From: Pipra filicauda
Lineage: Eukaryota; Chordata; Aves; Passeriformes; Pipridae
DNA: 64,000 bases
NCBI RefSeq assembly: GCF_003945595.2
Contig: NW_024104359.1
Span: forward strand, 721,501 to 785,500
Direction: 5' to 3'
The translations under genes were made by a program, and so were the position numbers. How positions within the stretch are numbered: the first letter of the stretch is position 1; each line of letters starts with the position of its first letter. This document shows positions 1 to 13,800 of the stretch, one piece after another. The notes below the pieces were generated by a model. The model searched no databases. It saw only the letters and a program-made list of their open reading frames with translations, and was not told the origin of the DNA.

Positions 1-2325
1 AATAAACCTGATGTAGAGTTTAAACATGGCAAAACACCCACCACACCAAAAAGAGTGTGAGAGGCCAGAAGCAATGGAAACAACTCCTGATGAACTGGGC
101 AAGAGCAGGGATGGGGATGGTGCTCCTGAAGAATGTCTTTTGTTCTGTTGGTGGGTACACCCAAAAGCCATCACTTCCTTCACAAGGCCTGGAAACCTAT
201 AGCAAGGCCTATATAGTATTCAGTCCTTCCAGGGAAACACATATGTATTAATCCCAAAGAGCTGAGTGGCAGGAATAGGACAACCCTTTACAGCAGAGGA
301 AAGACTCAGGGAGGAACAGGCCAGAGGACACTGTGCCATTGAACATTTCCTTTGTGGATTACTGTTGCTGGAACAGCAACAAATTCTTCCTGGCTTGGGA
401 AAGAGAGTAGGTGCTTCACACATGCTGTCCAGAATTTCTGTACGGACTTCACTCATACTCCAGTGCAGTAAAACACAAGATGTGTTCTGCAGGAGATTTC
501 AACGTGCTCTGGCCCATGTCCGAGGGATTACCAAATAAAGTCACCTAGCACTGAGCCTCACAGCTTATGCTGACATTGTGCAAGACTGAACACAGAAGGA
601 AAGCAAGGAAAGACACTGAAAGATGACCCTGAATCACACTGGCAAAGGGACTTCAGAAAGGTGCTGGATTCTTTCTGCCAAAAGTGCTGGATAAAGGAGG
701 GATACCTAGTCCCTCAGTTGGGATGATGACACAGCAACACAGGAGAGTAACCTCCAGTCACCCTGTCCTCATATATGAGGCCGTATCTATTTTCTCTTCC
801 CCCAGCGGGTGTACAATATAAGACATGAACCATGTTGATGTGGTTTCTGACTGAAGATAACCACCCACCCTTTGTCCTGGTGCCTCAGTGCAGCAAAGCT
901 GTGTAAGTCATCAACTAATTTAGCCCACAGACATAAGAGTGTCATCAGGGAGAGGCTGGCACATTTGTCATGTTGTATGTTACGTGGGCAAGAGTTCTTC
1001 ACCATCACTAGTTAAAAATCTCACAGGTTTCCTGTTAGCACTGAACAAGCTTAATAATGACCACACACAAAAAACCTTTGAAATGGTGACAGAAATATGG
1101 GCCTCCCAACAGAGCAAGAAATATGACCTGTTTAAAACAACCAAGTCAGGAAATTTGATATTGGAAGGGAACAAGCCCAATAAAATAAATCAGGGGATAG
1201 TTACTAAGTACCTGTGTCAAGATAAAGGGCAAACAAAACTCAAGGCATTATATCCAGTGAATTGTATAGAGAATGAACTGCACTGCAGGTCAGTCAGAGG
1301 TGTTTGTGCAAGGTAACCAGGCTATAACTTACACTATGATGAACTATACTTCAAACATATTCAACTTCTGAACCCCGATATACTTGGAGTATAGTTTCAT
1401 ATTTATAAATTAGAATGTGCTGTTGCTATACAGGCTTTCCACTTGATACATTGATATGTCTATTAAAAATAAAAGAAAGATACTGGCCTTGAATTTGCAT
1501 TTTTGAAAGCTTATGTAAATGAACATTCATAAAGAGGCCCCAAGAGTAATATATCTATTAATAAGGAAAACTTGCACTGATAGAATAGCCCTGTTTCAAG
1601 AAATTCTGGTTAACCAAGACCAAGTCAGAGCAGATTTAACCTCACTCAGTTCTTCTCCATGAGTTTTCAGAAAAGCAAGATGCATGGGAGAATGTTTAGG
1701 TACATCTGAAAATTCACAAATATGGGGGTCTGTATATTTTGTGGTAGTTCAAGCTTTCTTCTTTGGATAGTCTTCCTTATTTATTTTTAAGAATGTGGAA
1801 AGGAGCATTCTTGGGATGGAGTAACTGGACTCTGAAGTGCTGGAACTCACCAAGTGCCCAGTTAGAGTTTTACAAGAAAAAAATTCTTGTAACTTGTCAC
1901 CTTTTTTATTTTTAATAAGGACAGCAGCAAATGCTTATCTCAAAATACACAGGAATTTTGAGAAAATGAAAGAAGAGTCAGGTGCTGACCAAACCTCACT
2001 TGGAACTCTTCTGGATGGATAACTATAATTTTCTCTGAGACTTTAGTAAGTTTTGTTACCCTTCATCCACTTGTCTAAATTTCTGGTTAGCTTTATCCTT
2101 CACCTCCAATAAGCTGGCCATAATCCATGATAGAGGAGTGATGGCAGTTCAGGTTTTAGGAGATTCCTTTATCTGCCATTCCATTTTCATACAAAATTAG
2201 ATGAAACCAAAAGAAAATGTTTTCAGTGAAATTGAATTAGTTGCACAACCCGAAGATCCTGGACTATTTATTCACAGATACAGTAGTTCATCAGCTCTAA
2301 AACTCTCAGCTTTATTATGTGCTTG

Positions 2326-2637
2326 TCAGAATGAATGATAATGCCAAGTGCTGGCAGGATAATGAACAACTGCCAGGAGAAATGGATCGTCACACAAAGC
2401 TCTCTGAAACACAAAGATGATGACGAGAGCAACACTCAAAGCTACACCTACAGTTTTTCCCTTTTTCCAGTTTTTCCCCACGTATTGTGCAATTTTCTTC
2501 TGTCTCAAGTTTACTTGGCTGGAACAAAGGTGGAACACAAAACAATTGTGGCTAAATTCTTGAGAGACGTGAAGTACAACTCTGCTGCAATCAATGTATA
2601 ATTGCATAGTCATGCCACAGATGGATTTGCTCTCCAT
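2326..2637 (-). other. Unassigned 103-codon open frame
   Basis: A minus-strand frame containing L-R-Q-K-K-I-A-Q-Y-V-G-K-N-W-K-K-G-K, followed by a hydrophobic run of about 17 residues. The K-K-I-x-x-Y-V-G-K-N part faintly recalls the ciliary protein CFAP298, but the match ends after that segment. An AATAAAG lies just after the stop on the minus strand. There are no clear splice sites or intact family domain, so it is probably chance or a very old pseudogene fragment. Confidence 0.15.
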
Positions 2638-5600
2638 GCAAAGAATTCAGCAAGCATTGTAACATATTAACTTATTTCAGAGTTATTAGACTTGCCCTCT
2701 GATGAACGTCTATCTTATCTACTCTGTTAGCACATTCTCCCTCCTGTTGCTTCCCACACCATATAAAACTAAAGGAAGATTATTACAAGTGGAGATTGGA
2801 ATTATTTTTGCACACCATATAAACAAATTCAGGTCTCAGATCTATTCATACAGTACCACCTGCCAGAGGATGAAAGCAGATTTTAACCACAAAGTAAAGG
2901 AAACAGGGAAGAGAGGATTTAACTGAACCCTCAACTTCTTTGACTGTACAAAGATCCAGAAGGGACAGAATGCAGACCCCAGCTTGGAAAACATCACTCA
3001 CATAAACATCCCCTATTTGTAGCAGTAGCACAACAAGCAGACAGGGCTATTCAGTTAAACAAGTACTACACACACTTTCAAAACTATGTTCCATAGGGTA
3101 CAAAGATCCAAGATGAGAAAGACATTCAGGAGGTTTAACATCACTTTGATTTTGACTTTTTTCCACCACCCCAAATAAGTTCCATTTACAGTTTTTACAT
3201 TATTTACAGCATAAATGCAGCAGAGGGATCCGGAGGCCACAGTAGGAGTTGCAAAGAGTCAGGGGGAAGAAAAAGTCACACTGCAGATACATTTTAGATT
3301 GGAGTAGATGTAGGAAGATGAGATGGATGGAAAAGTGGAAAGTCTAGCCCTAGATATGGGCTATTTCCCCCCTCATTTAGCCTTTATGTTATATACTAAC
3401 AGGATTTCTAGTATTCACATGTGAAGGAAGCGATGTAAGACACCCAACAGATCATATTGCCTCCCCTAACTCCTGTCAGCTTTCTGAGCTCCAAAACAGG
3501 ATGAGATTACAGGGAGAGAAAACAGATTCAGGTCAGCAACCCTGAACACAAAAGCTGTCCTTGCAGTGTGGGTAAGAGTGAGAAAAGCAATTGCCCGTGA
3601 ATTCTTGGCGAAGCAAAAGCAATTAGATTTTACAAAAAAGGGAAACAGCTAGAAATAAGTTTTCTTTAAAAGGATAGCACAGACACCATTTCCCTCACTT
3701 CAGTACCACCATCAGAATCTCTCCAACATCTGAAAAGCAGGAACAGCCACTTTTATTCCAGGTGGCCACGAAATAGATTTGACCTTTTCAACTTTTGGTG
3801 TACTTAGAAAAGGTTATTACAAAGCACCCAAAGAAGAAGAAAACAATTTTGAAATAATTGGATCTAAAGTTTAAGTCACAACTTCAGGTTTGGAAAGTAG
3901 CGAGGACAGGGAAAAAAAAAATAAAGAGGGAAAAGAAGGAAGAATGATGAAGACACTCAATAAAAACAAAATAATTTCAAAGACTGACAGGGTCAGCACC
4001 TCCAGGAACCACCTCATCCACAGCTGCCTCTTCCTCTACAGGGGATGTGACAAAGCAGAAATGAGATATCTGCCTAGACAAATAAAAGCTCCACTTCCTT
4101 TATGCAGAGTAATTCAGTGCTTCATTATAATTGGGGGAAAAGGAACAGGCCTAAGAAAGGCCAGTGCAAGGCTCAGCTTTGAAACAGTCAAGTCCAGAAT
4201 TTGCCCTACTTGCATGGGTTTTTAAGTGCCCACCAAAACTTACCTTAAACAGGGCCTATTTTCAGAGAACAGCAAATCTCATGGCAGGGAAAACAGAAAA
4301 GGGTTTCCAGGATTCCAAATCATTACTCACCTCAAAATTTAAGAGTATGTGGATTCATTTTAGGAAGCGACTGTGACCAATGATGCTGGAAAATGACAGC
4401 AGAAAATGTTGGACTGAGTAGAGATGAAAACCTGCTCCATATTTCCAGAGTAATTGTTGGGGTTTGCACTGTAGTTACTGTCATTGCAGAGATGCTGGAA
4501 AGCCCTTCTGAGCAGAGAAAATTAAGCAAGGGTAATTAAACTTGTTAGGACAAATCCTTGTATTGCACATGACACCACAGTGTCTGTATCCACACATGAA
4601 ATAGTGCAGCTTTATCTTCCTGGAGAAAGCAGTCAGAGCAGCAAACACTTTTGCATGTGTATCAGGATGTCATACTGAATGGCACCACTACAGCCAAGTT
4701 TGAAACTAGGCCTATAATCTGCATCAAACATTGAATTTCTGCATCATTTAGACAAGCTCTTGTTCCATTCTGACTTGGAGAATACTTGAATTTGCCTGTG
4801 GAGGCTGTAGCTTCTAGTTTAAGTTTTACAAAACTCAGTTTCACTTTAGAATTTTAAATTTTCCATTCTAGAAAAACTGAAATACATCGACCATAAAGAT
4901 GAAAATATAATTTCTATAGCCACAGAGTATGTCAGTTGTGGTGGCCTATTACTGACATATCATTGTATAAAATAACAAAGTGAAACTTTAAGGTGCCTTT
5001 AGCACATGTTTAAGCCTCCTCCCATCCTTCCCCCTGTTTCAGGCAGGGATAGTACCTATTTAAGACTGCTACAGAAATACAAAATAATCCAGTAAGTATT
5101 ATTTCCTTTGTAACTTGTTTAGGTTAATCACACAACCAATGCTTGGATTAGATACTCTAAGACTTTTATTTGTGAATAGTCTCATATTTTTGGGTGAAAA
5201 TAGAATAAAACACCACATGCCTGACATATCTGAGCAAGATCCAGAGAGACAAAAAACAAACCTCATCCTGCAACCTCCCTGGGGAAATCTTTATTCATTT
5301 TAATACTTGTTCAGTCAGCTGTCTCTGTGAATGACAAGGTTTTATCTCTAATGTGAATGGCTTCGAAGGCTACTTGCATTATCCATTCTTCAGCAGCTGC
5401 TGCTGAAACCACGGGGTTGCAAACTTATAATTAAATCCAGCTGCCACCACTGCGAGCTCAGTTATATCGAAGTGAGCAGCAATGCCTTGTGGTTGCTGGC
5501 AAGATTCTGTCTCTCTTTCTAGACAATGTAATTAACTCTTTTGCCCCTTTTAGATGAAATAAACATCAGCACTGAAAATGTTGTTAAACGACTGTAAAAT

Positions 5601-5943
5601 CGTATTTACATAGAGGAATTCTGTTGCAGTCCTTACAGCTGAGAAAACAAATTTCTAGGGGGATGATGGCTGTTTCTTTAAAAGCACTGAGAGGACACCC
5701 AAGGAGACACAAGGCACAGGATGAAAGGAGTTTCCTGTAGAAAGAGAGTAGGAAAGGATACACATTTAAAGATCTACACTGAAGCCTCTCGCATAAAGCA
5801 CATATCAAGATCCAGCCCGAACAAAATGCAGGCAAGGACAGGAAAGGAACCAAGACAGGCACCACAGGCCTTCCTTTGATGCTAAAATAATTTCTTAAAG
5901 ACCACTGTCCATGTCTTGAATCAGACTTAGAGACACCAGACCA

Positions 5944-6082
5944 GAGAAGCTGTGGCTGCCCCACCCCTGGAAGTGTCCAAGGCCAGGTTGGATGGGGCTT
6001 GGAGTAACCTGGGCTAGTGGAAGGTGTAGTGCAAAATGATCTTTAAGGTCCATTAAGACCCAAACCACTCTATGATTCTATA
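5944..6082 (+). mobile_element. CR1 LINE 3' end fragment
   Basis: Contains GGAAGTGTCCAAGGCCAGG, then GATCTTTAAGGTCCA, and ends in CTATGATTCTAT, the standard bird CR1 3' terminus. The copy is 5'-truncated and diverged. Confidence 0.85.
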
Positions 6083-8041
6083 TTCAATCCTGACTGAACA
6101 GCTGTACACACACATTTCTAGAGGTATCCTTTTTTCTTTCACAGACAAAAATCGGTTCACCCTCATATGTCAAAGCGTTTAGGTCAGCAAAAATAATTAG
6201 CTACCTAAATTTGACTTTGTCAGTCACAATTCTTGAGGTGCTGCTCAAGGCAACTCCACTTCCTACCTTTTATCAGAAACATTGCAATGACAATCCCCAA
6301 GAACACTTCATGGCAGTAACAGCAATCAGCAACGACATGCAAGACTAATGCACTGAAGTAGAAAGCCACAGTCAACTCAGCTTTGTTTGTACCTCTTTGG
6401 AGACCTGCATCAGTCCAAACATTTTTGAGGATGGGTGAGAAAGCACAGCAGAAGGCAGAAGTGCTTGACCTCTCACTCCAAGCACAGGAAGGTTAAAAAA
6501 AGGGAGAGTTATTTGTTGAGAGGAGAACGAGATGCATAGTGACAATCTCCAACTTCACTCTGAAAAACTCCCAAAATACACTGGCAAAATGATTTTTAAA
6601 AACATAATGATCTGCTGAATATTCTGCCAAATCAGTCAAAACCCCACATTATCTAGATGCTCTTGTAATATAAGGGTTGCATCCAGAGCTACATCACTTC
6701 ATGAACTGGGTGTTGTCAAAGCCCAGCCACAGTTCCACAGGCTGAACTCCTCCACATTACCTGATTGTGATCCAGCTCAAATCCCTCTGCACTGCACTGA
6801 AGCAAGCTGCAAACCCAGAGACCAGCAGGAGTCATGAAATAGAACCCAGATGTTCCTAGAGACTCAAGGTCAGCTCACTCACCTTTTGGTAGTGGGGGGG
6901 GCATAAGAATGAATCTGCAACATCTCTGCACACAACATTCAGCACATTTCCTGAGCCAACCACAAATAAATGCCAGCAGCTAGAAAGCAACTTCTCCCCT
7001 ATTGTTTTTTACTTTGTGCTTGCTGCCAAGGGTAAACAGCTTTTTGTAGCAAGGACAATACAGGTGAATTCGCTCTTGAGTGGTTATTCTGAGGTTCATT
7101 TACCTTTGACATCTTTGTTTGCTGTTTCCCCATTGCCTGTCTACCTGTCCCTCCATCCTAGTGCCTCTGAAGCCCAGGCACTCAAGAGCCTTTCAGCAAG
7201 ATGGGCTGATTATTATATCCTGTCATATTCAGGAGAGAGCCAGTCACGATTTTTCAATCAGTGTTTTACCATTCTCATTTTAGAATGGCCAGGCTTTTAT
7301 TCCTCCTGACTTTTTAGTGGCTACTTTAAAGGGCTTTTTATCTGGAGAGGTTCATATCTTACCAGCACTGAAAGGTGTTTCTATAGACAGCACTGGCAAA
7401 GAGCAGGTGGGTGTGAAGAGGGAAGCAAAGGCAGGGGGAAGGTGAAGAAAAAAGAATGGAAAGGTTGGAGAAAGCTATGCTTTCAGGTTTTTTGAATCCT
7501 TCCTAGGATCTTGCTCATAACTGGAATTCACCTCTGAATCAACTCTTATTTATCACTTAGATAACATCATTTTATCTTAATCATAACTTTTTTTCTTGAG
7601 ACATTGCAGATAGCCTGAACCTTCTGCAGTGTTCTGAGCACTACATTTGTCTCTGCACCAAAGAACATCCAACTCATCTTTCTCATGGGTTTCTAATCAG
7701 CTCCAGGCCTGTGACACTTTATATTTAGGTCCAATGATCTCTAGTCACAAATGAATATGAATATATGATGTCTAAAATTTAATATTCAAATCATAGTACA
7801 TTTGAAGTTTCAGGACACCTATCAGTTGCCATCAAAGTACAGAGTACAGGAGATAGACCAGAGAAAGGTGTGTCACCATGAGACCAAACCCTGACAGCAG
7901 GTGACTGTTTTGACAGATCCACACTTAGGGGGTGACACCGTAGATTAGAAAGATTTTTTTTAAAATACTTAAAATAGTTTCTTTTTCAAAACATTTTCAA
8001 ATCCAATGCAAAATTTACAGGCTTCATTAAGGTTTAGGGCT

Positions 8042-8073
8042 AAAAAAAAAAAAAAAAAATAAAAAAAAGAAAA
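8042..8073. repeat. A-rich tract
   Basis: Two runs of A (18 and 8 bases) separated by a T. It is not attached to a recognisable retrotransposed copy. Confidence 0.9.
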
Positions 8074-9195
8074 TCAGCCAGTGAATTTTTGTTTTTCAGA
8101 TTTTTGAGGTAATTAGGTCACTGAAGTGCTAAAGGTCTCCAGCTATCTAAAAGGTTATATCAGGAGACTTTGGCTAAAATGTCATTAAAGTTAGTAAACT
8201 AATTATGCACTCAAAGAGAAAGACATCAGGTTTTTTCTCCTATTTTCCCCTTGCTTCTGGTAAGGCCAAACCTGGATTTGTAGACCTTGTGATGTTTCAC
8301 AGCCCCACCCAAGGCAGCTTCCAAGGTCACCAAGAGGCAGATTGCATGAGGAGCATCCAAAAGCAGGACACCAATTCAGCCCTGACAACTCCAAGCTGAC
8401 ACAGGTTGATGATACCCTGAGGATTACACTAAGATACAAAGCTGCTTTTGGTGTGAACTCACCTGATGCCAGTGTGCTACAGACAACACCAAGGAAGGTG
8501 AAGAGGTGCAGACTAAGAGGACTAACACAGTAAAAACAGCAGTATCTTAGTATGAAATAAGATACCGACAATGAGAGAGGAAATTTGAAAAGGTCACCCT
8601 TACTTTAGACTGCATTTAGCAAGGGCAGAATTTTCAAGCCAACTGAAGTAGGAATTTAAATCCAAAGTCACCAAAAATAAGTTAAATAAGAGGTATTTTT
8701 CAAATGCATGTTGAGCAGTAGAACACTTAACACTGAATAAAAATCACCTGAAACTGCCTTTGAAGCAGTTTTAAGTGTCTGTGAAATCTTCAGTGTAGGA
8801 AAGAATCACAGCAAAGAGATAAATATTTACTGGATTCTCAGATCAATTCATCTAAATCAAGGGCTTCTGCTTTTGCAATATGACAAATTTATATTAGGGT
8901 TTAAAACCAAGACTGCCTGTTCTTTCATTGAATTAAAACCATTTGCTTTAGAACTGGCTGAGATGAGAGTGTCTGCTTCTTTAACACCACATCAAGCATT
9001 ACTTGCTGGCCACAACCAACCTGCCACATGCAAAGCAAAGGCCCTTAAGCACCATCCTCCCTGCTGCTCATGCCCCCTGTGTGCTTCACACATGACAAAG
9101 AGAAAGGAGGTGCCACGTTCTGCTCTTAACTTCTGATGAGATGAAACACATCAACACACCTTGTTAGCTGTGTTTGCTGCTTAAAACACACGTTT

Positions 9196-9606
9196 TCAAG
9201 TTTTACTGTTTGAAAGGGTTTTGGACACTCTAGCACACAGCACTGCTATTGCTCTGACAAGTGCTAAGAAAGTGCTCATTAGCACAGTCCCTAATGCAGG
9301 CACAAGTGATGGCACAGCTCTCGAGTGCTGCAGCACATACCCAGCCCACAGGATGCTCTCAAAGCTGTCAAGAGCTCTCTGGGGCTCCTTCACTGGCACA
9401 GGAAGGACTAAAAGCACCTACACCTTCATATTTGCTGTCTGCCAGCGCTTCTCAATCACCAGAAGAGTATGGTAGCCAAAAATTAGGTACAGGACTGATG
9501 GATCAGTTTTCCTGAGAGTTGAAAAGGAGTAGAGGAAGAGCAGGTCCCAGTAGGAGTAGAGGATGATCACAAAGTTTCTTCCTATCAGAGGACAGGCACT
9601 TTGCAA
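9196..9606 (-). pseudogene. Possible broken hydrophobic ORF, unassigned
   Basis: Two adjoining minus-strand open frames in the same register are separated only by a TAG (about 9418-9420), giving about 136 codons with one stop. The first half has aromatic hydrophobic stretches (R-N-F-V-I-I-L-Y-S-Y-W-D-L-L-F-L-Y), and the second has another (S-T-F-L-A-L-V-R-A-I-A-V-L). Together they suggest a degenerate multi-pass membrane protein copy. I do not recognise the family, no poly-A tail or target-site duplication is visible, and chance is a real alternative. It lies within the presumed EGFEM1 intron. Confidence 0.2.
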
Positions 9607-10599
9607 TCCTGAGCAGCCTAATCAGTCATCTCTGTTCCCTTGCCCTGAGAGGCTTGCTGGAATTTCACTAATGAGACTGAGTCATTTGGAGCAGAATGAC
9701 TGTGCTAGAACAGAAAAAACCCTGATATCTTCAAGATATTATATGCACTAAAGTAGAGCAATCTGAGCATAAATTATCTTTGTACCTTCCTCTCCATCCT
9801 CCCTATGGGCTAATGGAGAATTTTCATGTTAAAAGTGTTACCTTTGGTAAAACTGCACAGGATTCATAACCAAAATATGGGGGGAAAAAAAGGCCAGAAC
9901 CCTTGGAACAGTGAAGGTTCTGCTATCAGCAGCCCTGCATAAAAGCACTTTAAGAACTAATCTACCCACACAAATACTCAAACATTATCTCTTTTCACTG
10001 GGAAAGAGAGAGCCATGAAAACAGAAGACATATCCATGGGCAATAGATCCATGGGAGCTCTCACTTTCCCATTTGCTATTTTAAAGGACCTACAGAGGAG
10101 GAAAATTCATAGCACTGGCTCGTGGATGTACACTGCCCTGTAAGGCTGGTGTAGGTCTTCAGTCTCTAAGAAGAAAATCTGCATCTCTACAAGACACCAG
10201 GATGGCAGACAGTGCATTAATCAGAAGTTTTATCAAATAATTCTTTGCAGGAAGAAGTATTTCCTAGAGGAAAATGGAAGAAAATTCTTTTTCACGGTGA
10301 ATGAGCAAACATTTTTATTCGCAAGAAGTAACATCAAAATTCTTGCTATTTTAATCAATGATTTAAAAACAAAAAACAAAAAACCAAACACACCCACTTT
10401 TGTTTTAAGTAGTTCTGTAGTGTAAAAACTCTGAACTACCTGGACTAGGAGGTGCTGACATTTTTGTTTACTAGGATCTTTATATAGTTCAATATCTTAA
10501 TAGCGTGTGACCAGAGCTAGGGAAGAGATTGACAGCCAGTCAATGAACTGATGAATATCTATCTCATAAGCATTTCATTTAGCTACCCATGCAGTGTGC

Positions 10600-10800
10600 A
10601 TTTTGCCTTTATACACACATTCCAATGCCATTATCTGACACTTAATTACCTGGGTCTCAAAGCGCTTTACAAAGGAACACGCTGTGATTATCAACACTTC
10701 ATGGACAAAGAAATCGAGGCATAGTGGGATAATTTGCTAAAAGTTACTGCACTAATATCCAAGGTCAGTGGCAGGTGAAAAAGAAAGCTCTTATCAGGCA
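10600..10800 (+). mobile_element. Possible ancient SINE (MIR-like)
   Basis: GTCTCAAAGCGCTTTACAAA, then GATTATC, TTCATGGACAAAGAAATCGA and GGCATAG follow the order of the old amniote MIR-type consensus (CTCAAAG-C-CTTTACAAA, ATTATC, ATTTTACAGATGAGGAAACT, GAGGCA). It is highly diverged, and the boundaries are approximate. Confidence 0.4.
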
Positions 10801-13800
10801 AGCACTGCACTCAGCAGACCACACTGCACTCGAGATGTGGGCTTGGGAAGCTTTTCCTGCAATCCCCAGTAATCTACATCAGGCACTGTAAAAGCATTTA
10901 AAATTCCACCTGTGTTACAGCAAACATTACATTGTAAAATTTAAATCTATTGACACTTGATCTGTTAAACACTGGAATATTGTGTTCAGCTTTCTTCAAA
11001 TGATTAAGCTAAGATGACAAACATCATGTCACCATGAGATGACTTTCCTGACAAGTCTGCCCTGGACATTCCTCACCTATTTTTAAACATCTTCTGATAA
11101 CATCCATCATGTCAGAGAGTTGTAGTTATTCTTTCCTAATTATGGGAGCCTCTTGCAAAACCTTTGTTGCAGTCATGAAATTACAAACCCTGTAATTTTT
11201 TCAGTTCTCACTCTGTCTTTTACCATAAATATTAAAACCATCGGGAGACATTTGGTAAAACCAGCAACAACTTGAGGTTTGATGACAAAATGTTTAAGAG
11301 CCAAAACTAACCCCTCATTTTGCACTGATCAATTTTATGTATGCGAAGAGTAAATAAATAATACTCTTTTGTAGAATTTGGGATGTTTTCACTAGCTGCA
11401 TGTCCAAGTGCAAGTCCCAGGGCTGAATTAAACAAGCTAAATGAAATTAATTTACTTCCATGTCCAGCTCAGGTGGCCAGCAGGCTTTGAACAAGATTAC
11501 CAGGACAACTAGTGAATAACAATGACACCAGCACTGCAGCAGACTTTATTCTCAGTGCTGGGTCTTACCTTCTCATTTTGTTACAAGTCTTCTCTCCCTT
11601 TCTCTGGGGGAAGTGGGGATCACAACTTCCAAACAAGTTAAAGAAAAACAACAGAAAAAAATCCAGCTTGCAAGTTCACATTGTAATTGATATAAGTCTA
11701 TTATTACAAGATGAATTGCAGCAGACAATGCCAGAGACAGCTCAATCTGTTACCGAATCCCTGTAATGGCTGGATGAAGAACTCGACCATTTCACTCATA
11801 AATCTTTCTTCTGAGTTTTTATTTGCTGCTTGTGTGTGTGAAATAATAAAACTGCAGAGTGACGTGTACAAGAGATGCAGTAACACATTTCTAAGCACAA
11901 TTACAGTAAGTTTGTTACAGGAACCCTGACCCTTTCAGCATCTAATCAGGAATGCGTCGTGTTCCTGCAAAAAACACCACAGGATATCTTTGAAAAGTCA
12001 TTAGCTGAGATCATGCCAATTGTGAATAATCATCTCTGCTCAGATTGAAATGAGGCACTGGGCTGTCGTAAGTCATTCTGGATGATCCATCACAAACTTT
12101 CTCTAGGACAGCCCAGGACAAATCTTCATTTCCAGGACGCTGATCTACTTCCTAACTTAATGGCAAGCAAACTTCACCAGTAGGAAAAGCAAGACTGGAA
12201 GGTTCTTGAGATGTACATTCCCATTTGCTTTTTAGAGTAACTGAATTTAATAATATTTTTATAATAATTCCTTGTCTATTGTCTGCAGATCATAGCACCC
12301 AGCAAGGAGATCATGAGAGTTACTGCAGAAGCAGAACTTTAAAATTAACTGTCACCACTGATGACAGAAACAGAAAGAAGATAAGCAAAAGGGTTGTAGA
12401 GGGGGAGATATAAATGGGATACATGCAGCAATTTTGCTCCAGTGAGTGCAGGTGCAGCTATGAAATGTCCATGATTCCTCCTCTGTCAGGAGATTGACAG
12501 GAGGCCACAAAACCAAAAGTGACAGAAACCAAGATTACAACCAAGAACGTCAAAGGGGCAGATTTCTGCCGGCAGTTTATGGTCTCATATCCAGTTAGAG
12601 CCTCCCTTCCCCTGTGTAAAAGCCCTTGAAACAGCTTCCTGAACACTCCTGCCAAAGAGGCAGCTGAGGGACAGAGTCTCAAGGTACAAGGTCAGGGGCC
12701 TCTGCACCAACAGTCCCCACTGACAGCCTCACATCTCCTAGCACCAGCTTTTCCACTACCATGTTATAGCACATGTTCCAAAAACAATCTGTGGTTTTCC
12801 TGGAACTCATCTATTCCACAGAATCCTCAAAGCAAAAGATGCTGGTAGGAGAGATCCCTTTTCCTTTAGTTCAAGGGCTGGAAGGAAAACAGTCAATTTT
12901 ACAGTAAGGTTGCACAGGCAAGTAGGCAAGGCAGGGTCTAGACTTAATGATCATTTAAACCCACAGTGCATTACCATTAAGTAATGCAGCTGCATTAAAT
13001 CCAAGCTACTTTCACAGCAATATTCCAACATCAGCCAGAAAAACTAGAGGCTGTAGCTGCTATTCCCACAGTACATTTCTTATCCAGTTTTGCTTGCACA
13101 AACATGATACAAACCTCCAAGCATCTGACTGGAGATGCCTGCAATGGTTAAGAGGCCTTACACTCTAAATTACCTTGCTTTTGTTAGGCAGGTGAATGGT
13201 CCATAACATTCTTCCTGAAAGGAGGTTTTTTTCCTTCAGAATTTAATTTATAAACTTACTCCTGCCAGGCTGCGATAGCAGCTGCTGTACAAACCTGAAA
13301 ATGATGACGACTGGAATTCCATTCAGACCTCAGGAATCAATAGAGAGCAGACAAAACGACCAAGATAAAAAGTTCCACCCAACTGCAAAGAGCAAGAACT
13401 GCAGGATACCTCTCATTGTTTTACAGTGTCTGCAGTCACCAACCTGTGAAATAGAGACTGAACAGTCTCAGTTCAGTCTGAAAACCTGACCTGTGCTGTC
13501 CACAGGCTGCACCCACATAATCTGCCCATGGGGAATGCCTTAGTGCTGTAGGTATTTCCAAGCAAAAGGAGACTCAAAGGACAAGCAAAAACAGTTCATA
13601 TTTTGCTAAAACTTATATTGCATTTGGTGAAAGCTTCTTAGAGAGCCTGGTCTTTCTTACCTTGAAACAGCAGCTCTTCTGTAAGCTACGAACAAAGCAA
13701 CCTGCATTGGTGTCACTCTGGTTCATATCAACTTATCCATATAAACTGGTGGTTTCACTGGGCAGTAAAGAGATACACAATCACAGCTTGACTGAACTAA

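Noticed and set aside
6760..6830. Possible extra EGF exon on the minus strand (Q-C-S-A-E-G-F-E-L-D, flanked by TTTGCAG and GTAATG)
   Set aside because: It contains only two cysteines, and the phase required by the end of exon 4 gives an unrelated peptide.
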